A stretch of 64,000 bases of DNA from Candidatus Hydrogenedentota bacterium (GTDB lineage: Bacteria; Hydrogenedentota; Hydrogenedentia; Hydrogenedentales; SLHB01): NCBI GenBank assembly GCA_020848835.1, contig JADLHJ010000022.1, positions 62,001-126,000 of the forward strand, read 5' to 3'. Every line of letters begins with the position of its first letter. Position 1 is the first letter of the stretch. Under the pieces are notes generated by a model. That model was not told where the DNA came from, ran no database searches, and was given only the letters and a program-made list of their open reading frames with translations. Shown here in pieces: positions 1 through 8,634 of the stretch. Position numbers and translations under genes: made by a program.

Positions 1-198
1 ACCGACGGCAGTGCGTATGAAGTGATCAGTGGCGTAAACGAAGGCGACACCGTAACGGTACAACGTGCGGACGCCGACAGCGAATGGAACAACGACAGCC
101 GTGGTGGTGGCGGCGGGGCGAACAGCACGCGCGGCCGAATGATGATGATGCGCACGATGGGCGGTGGTGGTAGTAGCGGCGGAGGCCGTGGCCGGTGA
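1..198 (+). CDS. C-terminal end of a probable RND/MacA-type periplasmic adaptor (partial)
   Basis: The window opens inside a gene; frame 1 reads 65 codons to a TGA at 196-198. The visible part begins with a short beta-type stretch (VISGVNEGDTVTV) of the kind that ends membrane-fusion proteins, followed by a tail of about 35 residues made almost entirely of Gly, Met, Ser and Arg, including a run of four Met. The next gene starts inside its stop codon (GTGA overlap) and encodes a MacB-type ATPase, so the natural reading is a MacA-like adaptor that links the inner-membrane transporter to the TolC-like protein encoded at 2111. The adaptor call rests mostly on context, because the diagnostic lipoyl and hairpin domains lie upstream of the window. 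Confidence 0.6.
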   Translation, partial: TDGSAYEVISGVNEGDTVTVQRADADSEWNNDSRGGGGGANSTRGRMMMMRTMGGGGSSGGGRGR

Positions 199-854
199 TC
201 GAAGTCCAGTCCGTCTGCAAGAAATACGACCTTGGCGGACAGATCGTAGCGGCGTTGGACAACGTCAGCCTTACCATCCACGATGGTGAAATGGCGGCGA
301 TCACGGGTCCATCGGGCAGCGGCAAGTCTACGCTGATGCATATCCTCGGGTGTCTGGATACGCCGGATTCCGGTGTGTACCGGCTTGGCGGCGAGAATGT
401 TGCGGGTATGTCGAGCGACGAACTTGCGGACATACGCAACCGGCGCATCGGTTTTGTGTTTCAGACGTTTAATTTGTTGCCGCGTCTTTCGGCGCTCGAA
501 AACGTCGAACTGCCATTACTCTATGCCCAGCGTGAGGAAGCGAAAGACATCGCCGCGCAGGCGCTTAATACGGTGGGGCTTGCCGATCGCATGAAGCATG
601 AACCCAACCAGTTGTCCGGTGGTCAGCGACAGCGCGTAGCAATTGCCCGCGCGATCGTGACGAACCCGACAATGATTCTTGCGGACGAACCGACGGGAAA
701 TCTGGACTCAAAGACGGGCCAGGAAATTCTCGCGTTATTTAAGAAGTTAAACGAAGACGGACGGACTATTGTGATGGTGACGCACGATTCGGGTGTCGCG
801 CAGCATTGTCAACGTGCTATTCGAATTTTCGACGGAAAGATTGTGGAGTCGTAA
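195..854 (+). CDS. ABC transporter ATP-binding protein, MacB/LolD type
   Basis: This 219-residue nucleotide-binding subunit powers the permease encoded immediately downstream. It carries a Walker A motif (GPSGSGKS, about residue 39), a Q-loop region (FVFQTFNLLPRLSA), the ABC signature LSGGQRQR (about 141), a Walker B with catalytic Glu (ILADEPTGNLD) and the H-loop (VMVTHD). The combination of FQTFNLLPRL and DEPTGNLD is typical of the MacB/LolD/FtsE group. The GTG start overlaps the adaptor stop, indicating translational coupling. Here ATPase and permease are separate polypeptides, unlike E. coli MacB where they are fused. Substrate cannot be read from the sequence. Confidence 0.93.
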   Translation: MIEVQSVCKKYDLGGQIVAALDNVSLTIHDGEMAAITGPSGSGKSTLMHILGCLDTPDSGVYRLGGENVAGMSSDELADIRNRRIGFVFQTFNLLPRLSALENVELPLLYAQREEAKDIAAQALNTVGLADRMKHEPNQLSGGQRQRVAIARAIVTNPTMILADEPTGNLDSKTGQEILALFKKLNEDGRTIVMVTHDSGVAQHCQRAIRIFDGKIVES

Positions 855-856
855 GC

Positions 857-2068
857 ATGTACTTTGCAGTCCTTCTAAAAGTCGCCGTGTATAGCCTTAT
901 TGCCAACAAACTGCGATCGTTTCTTGCGGTGCTTGGCGTGATCATTGGCGTGGGCGCGGTCATCGCGATGCTCGCAATCGCCGCCGGCGCGCAGTCGCAG
1001 GTGATGGGCAGCATTCAGGCGATGGGAACGAACTTGCTGACGGTGCGCCCGGAACAGCGCGGCGGTTCGAGCGGCGTGCGCACGGGCACGGAGCAAAATC
1101 TGACGGTTGACGATGCCAAGGCAATACTCAGCGAAGTGCCGGGCGTCGAGCAGGTCGCGCCAGTGGTGTCCGGCCGCGGGCAATTGAAATATTTCGAGAA
1201 CAACACGAACTGCAGCGTGATGGGCGTTGCGGTCACCTACCTCCCACTCCGTAATTTTGAAATTGAAAAAGGCCGCTTGTTTACAAATGGCGAAGAAGAG
1301 CGCATGGCGCGGGTGATCATACTCGGCCCGCAGACGGCCGAAGATTTGATGGGGACCGAGGAGCCGGTTGGCGCGACAATAAAATTGAATGGCGTGAATT
1401 TTGAAGTTATCGGCGTAACGAAGGCGAAGGGCGATCAGGGTTGGTTTAATCCCGACGACAATGCGTTCGTGCCTTACACCGTCGCGATGAAGCAACTGTT
1501 TGGCCAGGACTACCTGCGCGAAATCAGCGTGAAATGCAAAACGCAAGAAGACCTGAACACGGTGCAGGACGCGATTTTCGAGTTGATGCGCAAGCGCCAC
1601 AAGACGCAGCCGGGCTCGCCCGACGATATCGAAATCCGCAATCAGGCGGACATGATCAGCACAGCGAATGAAGTGACCGGCACGTTCACGATCCTGCTCG
1701 GCGCGGTCGCGAGCATCTCGCTGCTGGTTGGCGGCATCGGCATCATGAATATCATGCTGGTCACGGTCACTGAACGCACGCGCGAAATTGGCATACGTAA
1801 AGCCATCGGCGCGAAAGACCGGGATATTCTGCGACAGTTTTTGTTTGAGGCGATTTTGATGAGTGCTATTGGCGGCGTGCTTGGTGTAGCCGCGGGCGTT
1901 GGTACGGCAAAGTTACTGTCCAGCATGACGAATTTCACAACAGTGATTGAAGGGCACAACATCATTATGGCGATGTTGTTCTCGGCGGCTGTTGGTATCT
2001 TTTTCGGATATTATCCGGCGCGGCGTGCTGCGAAGCTGAATCCGATTGATGCGCTGCGCTATGAGTAG
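857..2068 (+). CDS. ABC transporter permease, MacB/FtsX family
   Basis: A 403-residue inner-membrane permease. It has the MacB layout: a first transmembrane helix near residues 20-42 within a LRSFLAVLGVIIGVGAVIAM-type segment, a large periplasmic MacB_PCD domain (about 45-270), then three helices of the FtsX domain, the first containing VGGIGIMNIMLVTVTERTREIGIRKAIGA. The start at ATG 857 follows the ATPase stop by two bases. With the ATPase at 195, the partial adaptor at 1 and the TolC protein at 2111 it would form a tripartite exporter spanning both membranes. The cargo could be a drug, lipid or peptide; nothing here decides. Confidence 0.93.
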   Translation: MYFAVLLKVAVYSLIANKLRSFLAVLGVIIGVGAVIAMLAIAAGAQSQVMGSIQAMGTNLLTVRPEQRGGSSGVRTGTEQNLTVDDAKAILSEVPGVEQVAPVVSGRGQLKYFENNTNCSVMGVAVTYLPLRNFEIEKGRLFTNGEEERMARVIILGPQTAEDLMGTEEPVGATIKLNGVNFEVIGVTKAKGDQGWFNPDDNAFVPYTVAMKQLFGQDYLREISVKCKTQEDLNTVQDAIFELMRKRHKTQPGSPDDIEIRNQADMISTANEVTGTFTILLGAVASISLLVGGIGIMNIMLVTVTERTREIGIRKAIGAKDRDILRQFLFEAILMSAIGGVLGVAAGVGTAKLLSSMTNFTTVIEGHNIIMAMLFSAAVGIFFGYYPARRAAKLNPIDALRYE

Positions 2069-2110
2069 TATTTCCTGATCGTATTTGGCGGTTTTGCGTA
2101 AGGAGTGGAA

Positions 2111-3922
2111 GTGAATCTGCGGTTGACCAAACGGGAGCTTTCGTGTGCGTTGCTCGCCGTGCTGTCTGGTTGTGCGGCGATCGAGTTCTCCAGGCCGCCG
2201 GCTATTCCAGATGTCGTGGTGAAGAACCCCGTGCCTAACCCGGAGTCGGTATCGCCGCCCGCGCTTGATCCGGCGCGTGTTCCGGAGGCCGATAAGGAAT
2301 CGCCCGTGCCGGGCGACACGCTGAACCTCACCGTGGAAGGCGCTATCGTAATCGCGCTCGCTAACAACAAGGCGCTGTCCGTCGAAGAAGTTAACCCCGC
2401 AATTCAGAAGACATTCATTTCAGAGCAACGATCGGTTTTCGATCCGGTGCTCAATGCTAACTACGTCGAGACGGAAGATGAAAACGAAACTGACTTGCTG
2501 TTGCGAACACCGATCTCGATTCCTGATGGCAATGGCGGAACGATCTCCGCGGGTAGCGCATGGCAGCCTGTGAACACGGAAGTGGATGTAGACGGCGACA
2601 CGCGGAATGCGGGAGTAACGCAACGGCTTCCCCTGGGGACGGACATTACGATCAGCGTTGGCAAAGACCGAACGAAAGTGCGTAACAAGAGTACGGATCC
2701 GAGTCGCGTTTACGGAACGGACACCGATACGGATACGCACAATTTGGATGTTACTGTGCGGCAACAGTTGCTGCGAGGCGGCGGGCTGGGCGTAAACCTC
2801 GCCAGCTTGCGCCAAGCGAAGCTTGCGGCGCTTGCATCGGAATATAACCTGCGCGGATTTACCGAAGACCTGGTGTCGCAGGTAGAGCAGACCTATTGGG
2901 ACTGCCTCACGGCGCAACGCCAGATAAAAATTTTCGAAGAATCGCTCACCATTGCGGAGAACCAGTCGCGCGAGGTGCAAGACCGTATCAATATTGGCGA
3001 TCTTGCGGAAAGCGAGCTGGCCGCGGCGGACGCTGAAGTTGCGCAACGCAAGAGTTCGCTGATTGATGCGCGCGCAAGTTACGACACGCTTCGAACCGCG
3101 TTTCTGCGTTTGCTCAATCCGAATGCGGACTCCCTTCACCCGGTCGATCTTAATCTGCTCAGCGATCCTGCGATTCCGGAAGTCGATCTAATGGACGTCG
3201 AAGCGTCCATCGTGTTGGCGCGGCGCATGCGGCCCGATGTGAATCAAACGCGCTTGCAGATTCAGCAGGACGACTTGGAACTTGTGCGGACTCGAAATGG
3301 ATTGCTGCCGCAACTTGATGTGTTTATTTCGTTCACGAAATCGGTCAGCCGCACGCATTACAGCGAACTTTTCCTGGTCAATACACAAAACGATCGCGAA
3401 GAGAACACGACGACCCAGGTCGGCGCGGAGTTCAGCTACCCGATCGGCAACCGCGGTCCACGCGCGCGCCACAATCGCACGAAGCTTACGCGCGATCGCG
3501 ATTTGCGGGCGCTCGCAAATTTGAACCAGCTCGTCGAACAGGATATCCGTTCCGCGTACATCGAAGTGGAACGGTCGCGTCAGCAAATCGATGCGACCGC
3601 CGTCACCAGCCGGCTGCAGCAGACGACGCTTGATGTGGAACGCGAGAAGTATCGTCTAGGCCGGTCCACAATACTGCTCGTATCGCAGGCGCAGCGCGAT
3701 TTGCTGAGTGCGCAACTCGCCGAGGTGCAGGCGACCGCGGAATATCTGCAGGCGCTCGTGAATCTGTACCGTCTTGAAGGCTCGCTACTCGAACGGCGCG
3801 GTGTGGACTGCCCCGGCAGCGAACCTGTTGACCTTGATGATGAGCCAGGCGCCCATCCAGTCGGCGCGCCGGGTGCAAGCATTACGCCAACCGAACAACC
3901 TGCAGGAGCTACCGCGCAATGA
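2111..3922 (+). CDS. TolC family outer-membrane efflux lipoprotein
   Basis: A 603-residue outer-membrane factor. The N-terminus is a lipoprotein signal with lipobox LSGC (Cys about 21), followed by a Pro/Val-rich linker and a long heptad-rich region typical of the TolC alpha-barrel (for example LVSQVEQTYWDCLTAQRQIKIFEESL and, in the second half, YIEVERSRQQIDAT). GTG 2111 is chosen because AAGGAG at 2100-2105 lies five bases upstream; the earlier in-frame GTG at 2105 overlaps that ribosome site. It is longer than typical TolC (about 450-500 residues) because of N-terminal and Pro-rich C-terminal extensions. It should form the exit duct of the exporter encoded upstream. Confidence 0.9.
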   Translation: MNLRLTKRELSCALLAVLSGCAAIEFSRPPAIPDVVVKNPVPNPESVSPPALDPARVPEADKESPVPGDTLNLTVEGAIVIALANNKALSVEEVNPAIQKTFISEQRSVFDPVLNANYVETEDENETDLLLRTPISIPDGNGGTISAGSAWQPVNTEVDVDGDTRNAGVTQRLPLGTDITISVGKDRTKVRNKSTDPSRVYGTDTDTDTHNLDVTVRQQLLRGGGLGVNLASLRQAKLAALASEYNLRGFTEDLVSQVEQTYWDCLTAQRQIKIFEESLTIAENQSREVQDRINIGDLAESELAAADAEVAQRKSSLIDARASYDTLRTAFLRLLNPNADSLHPVDLNLLSDPAIPEVDLMDVEASIVLARRMRPDVNQTRLQIQQDDLELVRTRNGLLPQLDVFISFTKSVSRTHYSELFLVNTQNDREENTTTQVGAEFSYPIGNRGPRARHNRTKLTRDRDLRALANLNQLVEQDIRSAYIEVERSRQQIDATAVTSRLQQTTLDVEREKYRLGRSTILLVSQAQRDLLSAQLAEVQATAEYLQALVNLYRLEGSLLERRGVDCPGSEPVDLDDEPGAHPVGAPGASITPTEQPAGATAQ

Positions 3923-4122
3923 ATACCACCAAGATCCGCAGCATGAAACAACGGCCCGCCAAAGCCGCGCTGACCCCCATCTGGGAATTCATCTTTATTT
4001 CAGAATCATTCCTGGGACTCTTTGGTGGATTTGCGGGAATCGGACTGGAGTTTCTTTCCGCAATAACGTCGCTCACGCTAGCGCTTGCCGATTTTTTCGG
4101 GAATTCATCTTCCGAATCCTGA
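3919..4122 (+). CDS. Small hydrophobic protein coupled to the efflux operon
   Basis: A 67-residue product whose ATG overlaps the TolC stop codon (ATGA at 3919-3922), with AGGAG about ten bases upstream. Residues 1-20 are basic (several Lys/Arg); residues 22-60 are strongly hydrophobic and Gly/Phe-rich, enough for one or two membrane passes, and the tail is Ser/Glu. I do not recognise a family. Its coupling to the exporter suggests an accessory membrane peptide, by analogy with small pump partners such as AcrZ, but that is inference from position and hydropathy only. Confidence 0.6.
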   Translation: MNTTKIRSMKQRPAKAALTPIWEFIFISESFLGLFGGFAGIGLEFLSAITSLTLALADFFGNSSSES

Positions 4123-4231
4123 TTTTGTGTAATTTTTTAATTACTTCTCTTGCCTTTTCAGGACTTCTCAGGTAGTAATAGGCAGGGCCTTTTGCTTTCT
4201 GGGGTTGATTGGTCTTGGAGAGGTAGTCGAT

Positions 4232-6457
4232 ATGTTGAGAGCAAAGTTGTGCCCTGTCTCGCCCGTTCTTAGTGTCACCGCGCTTCTTGTGTCATTGGTA
4301 GCTTCGTCTGCTAACGCGCAGGATGACAAAGGCGCACCGAATATTCCCAACCCGGTGATGTTTGTGACGCAGACACCGTATGCGGGCGATTTTGCGATGG
4401 TGAATTCGACCTTTGCGAATCACAAGGGTAATTCCGGGTCTGCGCCGCGCGGTGGCCACCTCTACATCCGCTACCCGGACGGGACGCTGCGTAATCTCAC
4501 GCAGGAGCTTGGCTACGGGGTAAAAAAGAAGAAGCTGCTCACCGTGCGCGATCCGCACGTGCATTGGGACGGCACGAAGGCGCTGTTCAGCATGGTCATC
4601 GGCGGCATCACGCAGGACGACTACGACCCCGTCTACTTCCAGATTTACGAAGTCACGGGGATCGGCCAGGGGCAGACGGCAACGATTACAAAGTTGAAGC
4701 AGCCCAAGGACTACAACAACGTCGCGCCTTGCTATGCGACCGACGATCGGATCATTTTTACGACGGACCGGCCGCGCGGCGGCGACCGCAATTTGTATCC
4801 ACAGCTTGATGAATACGAATCGACCGCGACAGTCTCTGGCCTTTGGATCATGAACTCTGATGGCAGCAACCTGCACATTCTCGATCATGCGCCGTCGGGA
4901 GATTTCGATCCCTTTGTGGATAGTTACGGCCGAATCGTATTCACGCGTTGGGACCATTTACAGCGCGATCAACAGGCCGACGCGGACATCTACGCGATAA
5001 TCCACAACGACGACACCTCCTATGACGTCGTGACCTATGACTCCGAAGATTCAAACGCGAAACACGATCTCGCTCCGGGTGACGAAGTATTTCCCGAGGC
5101 CCGAGGCTCGCAAGGCAACGCGACCTGGGATGATTTGCAGGACACCGAGAACGGGCACACCTTCAATCATTTCTTGCCTTGGGCGATTAATGAAGACGGT
5201 TCCGATCACGAGACGCTGAACCACTTTGGCCGCCTGGAGATGGTTGGATACATTCCCTCCGCGCGCGACTATTTGCCGGAGGCCTATGCGTTTTCGACGC
5301 CACGCATTACAAACTTTCTTCAACTTGCTGAAGATCCGACAAAGCCCGGACGCTATTACGGCACCAACCCGCCGGAGTTTTCCACGCACGCTTCCGGTCA
5401 AATCGTTCGCCTCGACGCGCCGCAGGGTAAAAATGCGGATGACCTCGCAATCAAATACATCACGCACAAGAATACCGCGAGTTATATCGATGACGGTCAA
5501 CAGCCGGATGCGACGCGCCCGGGACTATTTCGCGATCCGTTGCCGATGAGCGACGGCACGCTGTGGGCTGCGCATAGTTCGAGTCCATATGATGACGACG
5601 AGACCGTAAACGATCCGGGATATCCGAATCCTTTCACGTACAGCAGCCGTTACGATTTTTCGATCAAGCGACTCGTAAAGGGCGGGCCGAACAAGAGTTT
5701 CGTCCCCGGGACGCGTTTGATACCTGGTGGGATCACCGGGCATGTGAAGTACTTCGAGAACAATGGCTATCGAGAAGCAAAGTACGACGGACCGATGTGG
5801 GAGTTGCAGCCCGTCGAAGTCGTCGCGCGGACACGTCCGGAATCTAATGTGACACCGCTGCCGAATATTGAGGCAGACGTTCTCGATACGGAACTTGGCG
5901 GGGAAGCGGGCGTCCAGGAGTTGCGTGACTATCTTGTCGCGAACAATCTGGCACTGGTCATCGCACGCGACGTAACGATGCGCGCGGATGAACAGCAGGA
6001 CATCAACCTGAAGGTTTCAGGCAGCGAACATCAGCACGCCGAAGATGGATCGACGCCGAAAGAATTGAAGTGGCTTCAGTTTTTCACGGGCCAGCAGGTG
6101 CGCGGATACCGTTGGGACGGTCGGCGCGTATTAGGTCGCGAAATGGGGGATGAATTAAATCCCGAAGTTACCAATGCGCCGCAAGGTTCTGTGCGCATTG
6201 CGGACGACGGATCCGCGGCCGCATTCGTGCCCGCACAACGCGCAATGGCCTGGCAAACCACCGAGGCCGACGGTACCCCGGCCGTGCGCGAGCGCCTCTG
6301 GATCACCTTTAAGGCAGGCGAAATCCGCACCTGCACGAATTGCCACGGCATCAATACCACCGACGTATTCGGAAACCCGCCGCCGACTAATTCTCCGCAG
6401 GCGCTGGTGGATTTGCTGGATTGGTGGAAGGGGTTGAAGTCCGCCGTCCAGCCTTAG
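4232..6457 (+). CDS. Hydrazine-synthase-alpha-like secreted protein with PD40 repeats and one c-type haem motif
   Basis: A 741-residue exported protein. It starts at ATG 4232 (GGAGAGG eight bases upstream) with a signal peptide ending near SSANA-QDD. The body has TolB/PD40-like beta-propeller segments (VHWDGTKALFSM, DRIIFTTDRPRGG, LWIMNSDGSNLHIL, GRIVFTRWDH), the pattern seen in proteins annotated as hydrazine synthase alpha subunit middle domain. Near the C-terminus is a single haem c attachment motif CTNCH (residues 701-705). Such homologues are common in planctomycetes and relatives that do not perform anammox, so hydrazine synthesis should not be assumed. True HzsA carries more than one haem; only one motif is visible here. 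No beta or gamma subunit lies nearby. Likely periplasmic redox or binding role. Confidence 0.75.
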   Translation: MLRAKLCPVSPVLSVTALLVSLVASSANAQDDKGAPNIPNPVMFVTQTPYAGDFAMVNSTFANHKGNSGSAPRGGHLYIRYPDGTLRNLTQELGYGVKKKKLLTVRDPHVHWDGTKALFSMVIGGITQDDYDPVYFQIYEVTGIGQGQTATITKLKQPKDYNNVAPCYATDDRIIFTTDRPRGGDRNLYPQLDEYESTATVSGLWIMNSDGSNLHILDHAPSGDFDPFVDSYGRIVFTRWDHLQRDQQADADIYAIIHNDDTSYDVVTYDSEDSNAKHDLAPGDEVFPEARGSQGNATWDDLQDTENGHTFNHFLPWAINEDGSDHETLNHFGRLEMVGYIPSARDYLPEAYAFSTPRITNFLQLAEDPTKPGRYYGTNPPEFSTHASGQIVRLDAPQGKNADDLAIKYITHKNTASYIDDGQQPDATRPGLFRDPLPMSDGTLWAAHSSSPYDDDETVNDPGYPNPFTYSSRYDFSIKRLVKGGPNKSFVPGTRLIPGGITGHVKYFENNGYREAKYDGPMWELQPVEVVARTRPESNVTPLPNIEADVLDTELGGEAGVQELRDYLVANNLALVIARDVTMRADEQQDINLKVSGSEHQHAEDGSTPKELKWLQFFTGQQVRGYRWDGRRVLGREMGDELNPEVTNAPQGSVRIADDGSAAAFVPAQRAMAWQTTEADGTPAVRERLWITFKAGEIRTCTNCHGINTTDVFGNPPPTNSPQALVDLLDWWKGLKSAVQP

Positions 6458-6532
6458 TCTAGTCCGTGAGACGATTCGCATTCGGCGGCGTTACTATGAT
6501 GAGCGCGTAGACACGCGCCGTTGGAGTAACCC

Positions 6533-8629
6533 GTGCGGGACGAGTCGGACAAAAATCTGTGGAAGCTGTGGGCGCAGCACCGTGACGCCGACGCATTCGC
6601 CACGATTGTCGCGCGTCACTCCCGGATGGTTTTCGCCACCTGCCGGCGCATCCTGGGCAATGCCGCCGAAGCGGAAGACGTAACGCAGGAATGTTTTCTA
6701 ACACTCTCCTCACCTGAAGACAGCGTCACACAGGACCCGCCTGCTCGCTTACACGCGCTCGCCGTTTATCGCTCTCTGGATCGCCTTCGTAGCATCGCGC
6801 GCCGCGCACAGCGTGAAGCAACATATGCGGCTGCTACACCGCGCATGGTCGAACTGCATTGGAATGAAATCGAGCCCCACGTCGATGCTGCGATTCATGA
6901 GCTGGATGACGAAACACGATCGCTCGTCGTCCAACACTTTCTGGAAGGCAAATCGTATTCGGAACTCGCGGAGCTCACCGGGATCGCGCGCGCGACGGTG
7001 GCACGGCGCGTGAAAGATGGCGTTCAATCCATTCGTGATTCTTTGCGGCGCAGGGGCATTGAAGCGAGCAACGCGGCCCTGCTGCATGGCCTTAAAGTCA
7101 GCGCCGTGGACGCACTCTCCCCCACGCTTGCGGCATCGCTGGGCAAGATCGCCGTGGCGGGCGTTGAAACGACATACATCACTGCTCTGGGCGCTTCAGG
7201 AGTATTAATCGTGTCAAAGAAAATCGCGGTTATCGGGATTGGGACCGCTGTAGTCCTCACAGCGTACTTCGTGAAATCAACCGGTTCGCCCAAGGCTAAA
7301 CCCGACGAAGTCAGTCCAATCATGAAGACCAGCGCGCCTGCACAGACGACCCTCGCCAAGTCCACTCCACAACCAACTGCAGCGCCCAGGGCGGTGCAAG
7401 CTCCCTTGCGACAGAACGCCGCAATCGACGGCGACGCATTGAGCAAAATGCTTGCACGATTTCAATCGATACCGAACAGCGACGGCAAGAAATGGGAAGG
7501 CCTGCAGCCCGAAGATCTCCCAGAAGACAACGGCCTCCGCTATTTCCTTGAGGCCGTAAGTTTGTTGCCGGACATTGATGGCGAATGGTTGAAAGCCATG
7601 CTCACGGATATAGATCTAAATGGATGGCGCGACGATCCGAAACTCATTGAATTAATCGAAATGTGCGGGCCGGCCTTTGACGCATTGCGCAAAGGTCTGG
7701 AAGTGGGCAACGCGCAAGTGCCGATGGCAAGCGGGCCGGAGGAATTGCTGGGTTATTTGCAGTATTTTCGCCAACTGGGCCAGCTCATGACGCTCGAAGC
7801 GAAAATGTATGCAGCGCGGGGCGAATACAATGCCGCATTTGCGAATTATTCCGATCTGCTACGGTTCTCATCCGAGTCAACGCACGGCGCAGTAATGATT
7901 GGGCAGTTGGTGGGTTTTGCCATTCAGAGTGTTTCCGCCAACGCGATGCGCAACAGTTTCTCGAATGCGAGTAATGACGACTTGGAGAAGATGGCGTCAA
8001 CGATTCAGAACATTATGGAAACACGGCCCACGATTTCCGAGACCGTGGGCACCGAAGGACAGATATTCTCGAATTGGTTTTACGGGCAGTTTGAGACACC
8101 CCAAGCGTTCTACGAGTACATGCTCGATCCGCAACATGGCTTTGCAAACGATTCCAACAAGACCGAGCTGGCAACTATCTCGCCCGATGCGCTGTACGCC
8201 ATGATGGAGAAAACACTCGCTCTATACGATACCGCAAGCGAGCAGGCCCAATTGCCTTATTACGAATACACACGCATACACGATCCGGACATGACGAACG
8301 GTAATACTGTTGCCGAAATGCTCTTTCCCGCGATTTCGAATCTCGTCGGCGCTGGCTCGAATGCGACCGCCCAACTGGACGCGTTGGAAATTATGATCGC
8401 GCTTGAACAATACCGCCGCGCTGAAGGCGCGTACCCGGGCTCGCTCGACGCGCTGTCACCCTCTTATCTTAACGAAACCCGCGTGGATCCCTTCACCGGA
8501 AACCCGTACCACTACCACATCGCCGACGACGGGTTCAGGCTCTACAGCACCGGCAGCGATCGCGTGGACAATGGCGGTATTGCGGGTACCACTTGGGTGA
8601 CGGACGGTAACGATATCGTTTTTCACTAG
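6533..8629 (+). CDS. ECF sigma factor fused to a membrane segment and a large C-terminal region
   Basis: A 698-residue fusion. Residues 1-170 are an ECF sigma-70 protein: region 2 (FATIVARHSRMVFATCRRIL...EAEDVTQECF) and region 4 (LDDETRSLVVQHFLEGKSYSELAELTGIARATVARRV). Residues about 220-250 form one hydrophobic membrane-type segment, followed by a Pro/Lys linker. Residues about 290-600 are a helical domain of unknown role, and the last 80 residues resemble the tail of type II secretion pseudopilin G (EQYRRAEGAYPGSLDALSPSYL..DPFTGNPYHY). Related tails occur in planctomycete proteins. The GTG start has GGAG upstream and a TATGAT hexamer at 6495-6500. If the segment is inserted, the sigma domain would be tethered to the membrane with the tail outside, giving one-protein signalling. 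Confidence 0.85.
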   Translation: MRDESDKNLWKLWAQHRDADAFATIVARHSRMVFATCRRILGNAAEAEDVTQECFLTLSSPEDSVTQDPPARLHALAVYRSLDRLRSIARRAQREATYAAATPRMVELHWNEIEPHVDAAIHELDDETRSLVVQHFLEGKSYSELAELTGIARATVARRVKDGVQSIRDSLRRRGIEASNAALLHGLKVSAVDALSPTLAASLGKIAVAGVETTYITALGASGVLIVSKKIAVIGIGTAVVLTAYFVKSTGSPKAKPDEVSPIMKTSAPAQTTLAKSTPQPTAAPRAVQAPLRQNAAIDGDALSKMLARFQSIPNSDGKKWEGLQPEDLPEDNGLRYFLEAVSLLPDIDGEWLKAMLTDIDLNGWRDDPKLIELIEMCGPAFDALRKGLEVGNAQVPMASGPEELLGYLQYFRQLGQLMTLEAKMYAARGEYNAAFANYSDLLRFSSESTHGAVMIGQLVGFAIQSVSANAMRNSFSNASNDDLEKMASTIQNIMETRPTISETVGTEGQIFSNWFYGQFETPQAFYEYMLDPQHGFANDSNKTELATISPDALYAMMEKTLALYDTASEQAQLPYYEYTRIHDPDMTNGNTVAEMLFPAISNLVGAGSNATAQLDALEIMIALEQYRRAEGAYPGSLDALSPSYLNETRVDPFTGNPYHYHIADDGFRLYSTGSDRVDNGGIAGTTWVTDGNDIVFH

Positions 8630-8634
8630 AAGTC

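Noticed and set aside
4232..6457. Calling the protein a true hydrazine synthase subunit
   Set aside because: Only one haem motif is visible and no partner subunits are nearby; similar proteins occur in bacteria without anammox.
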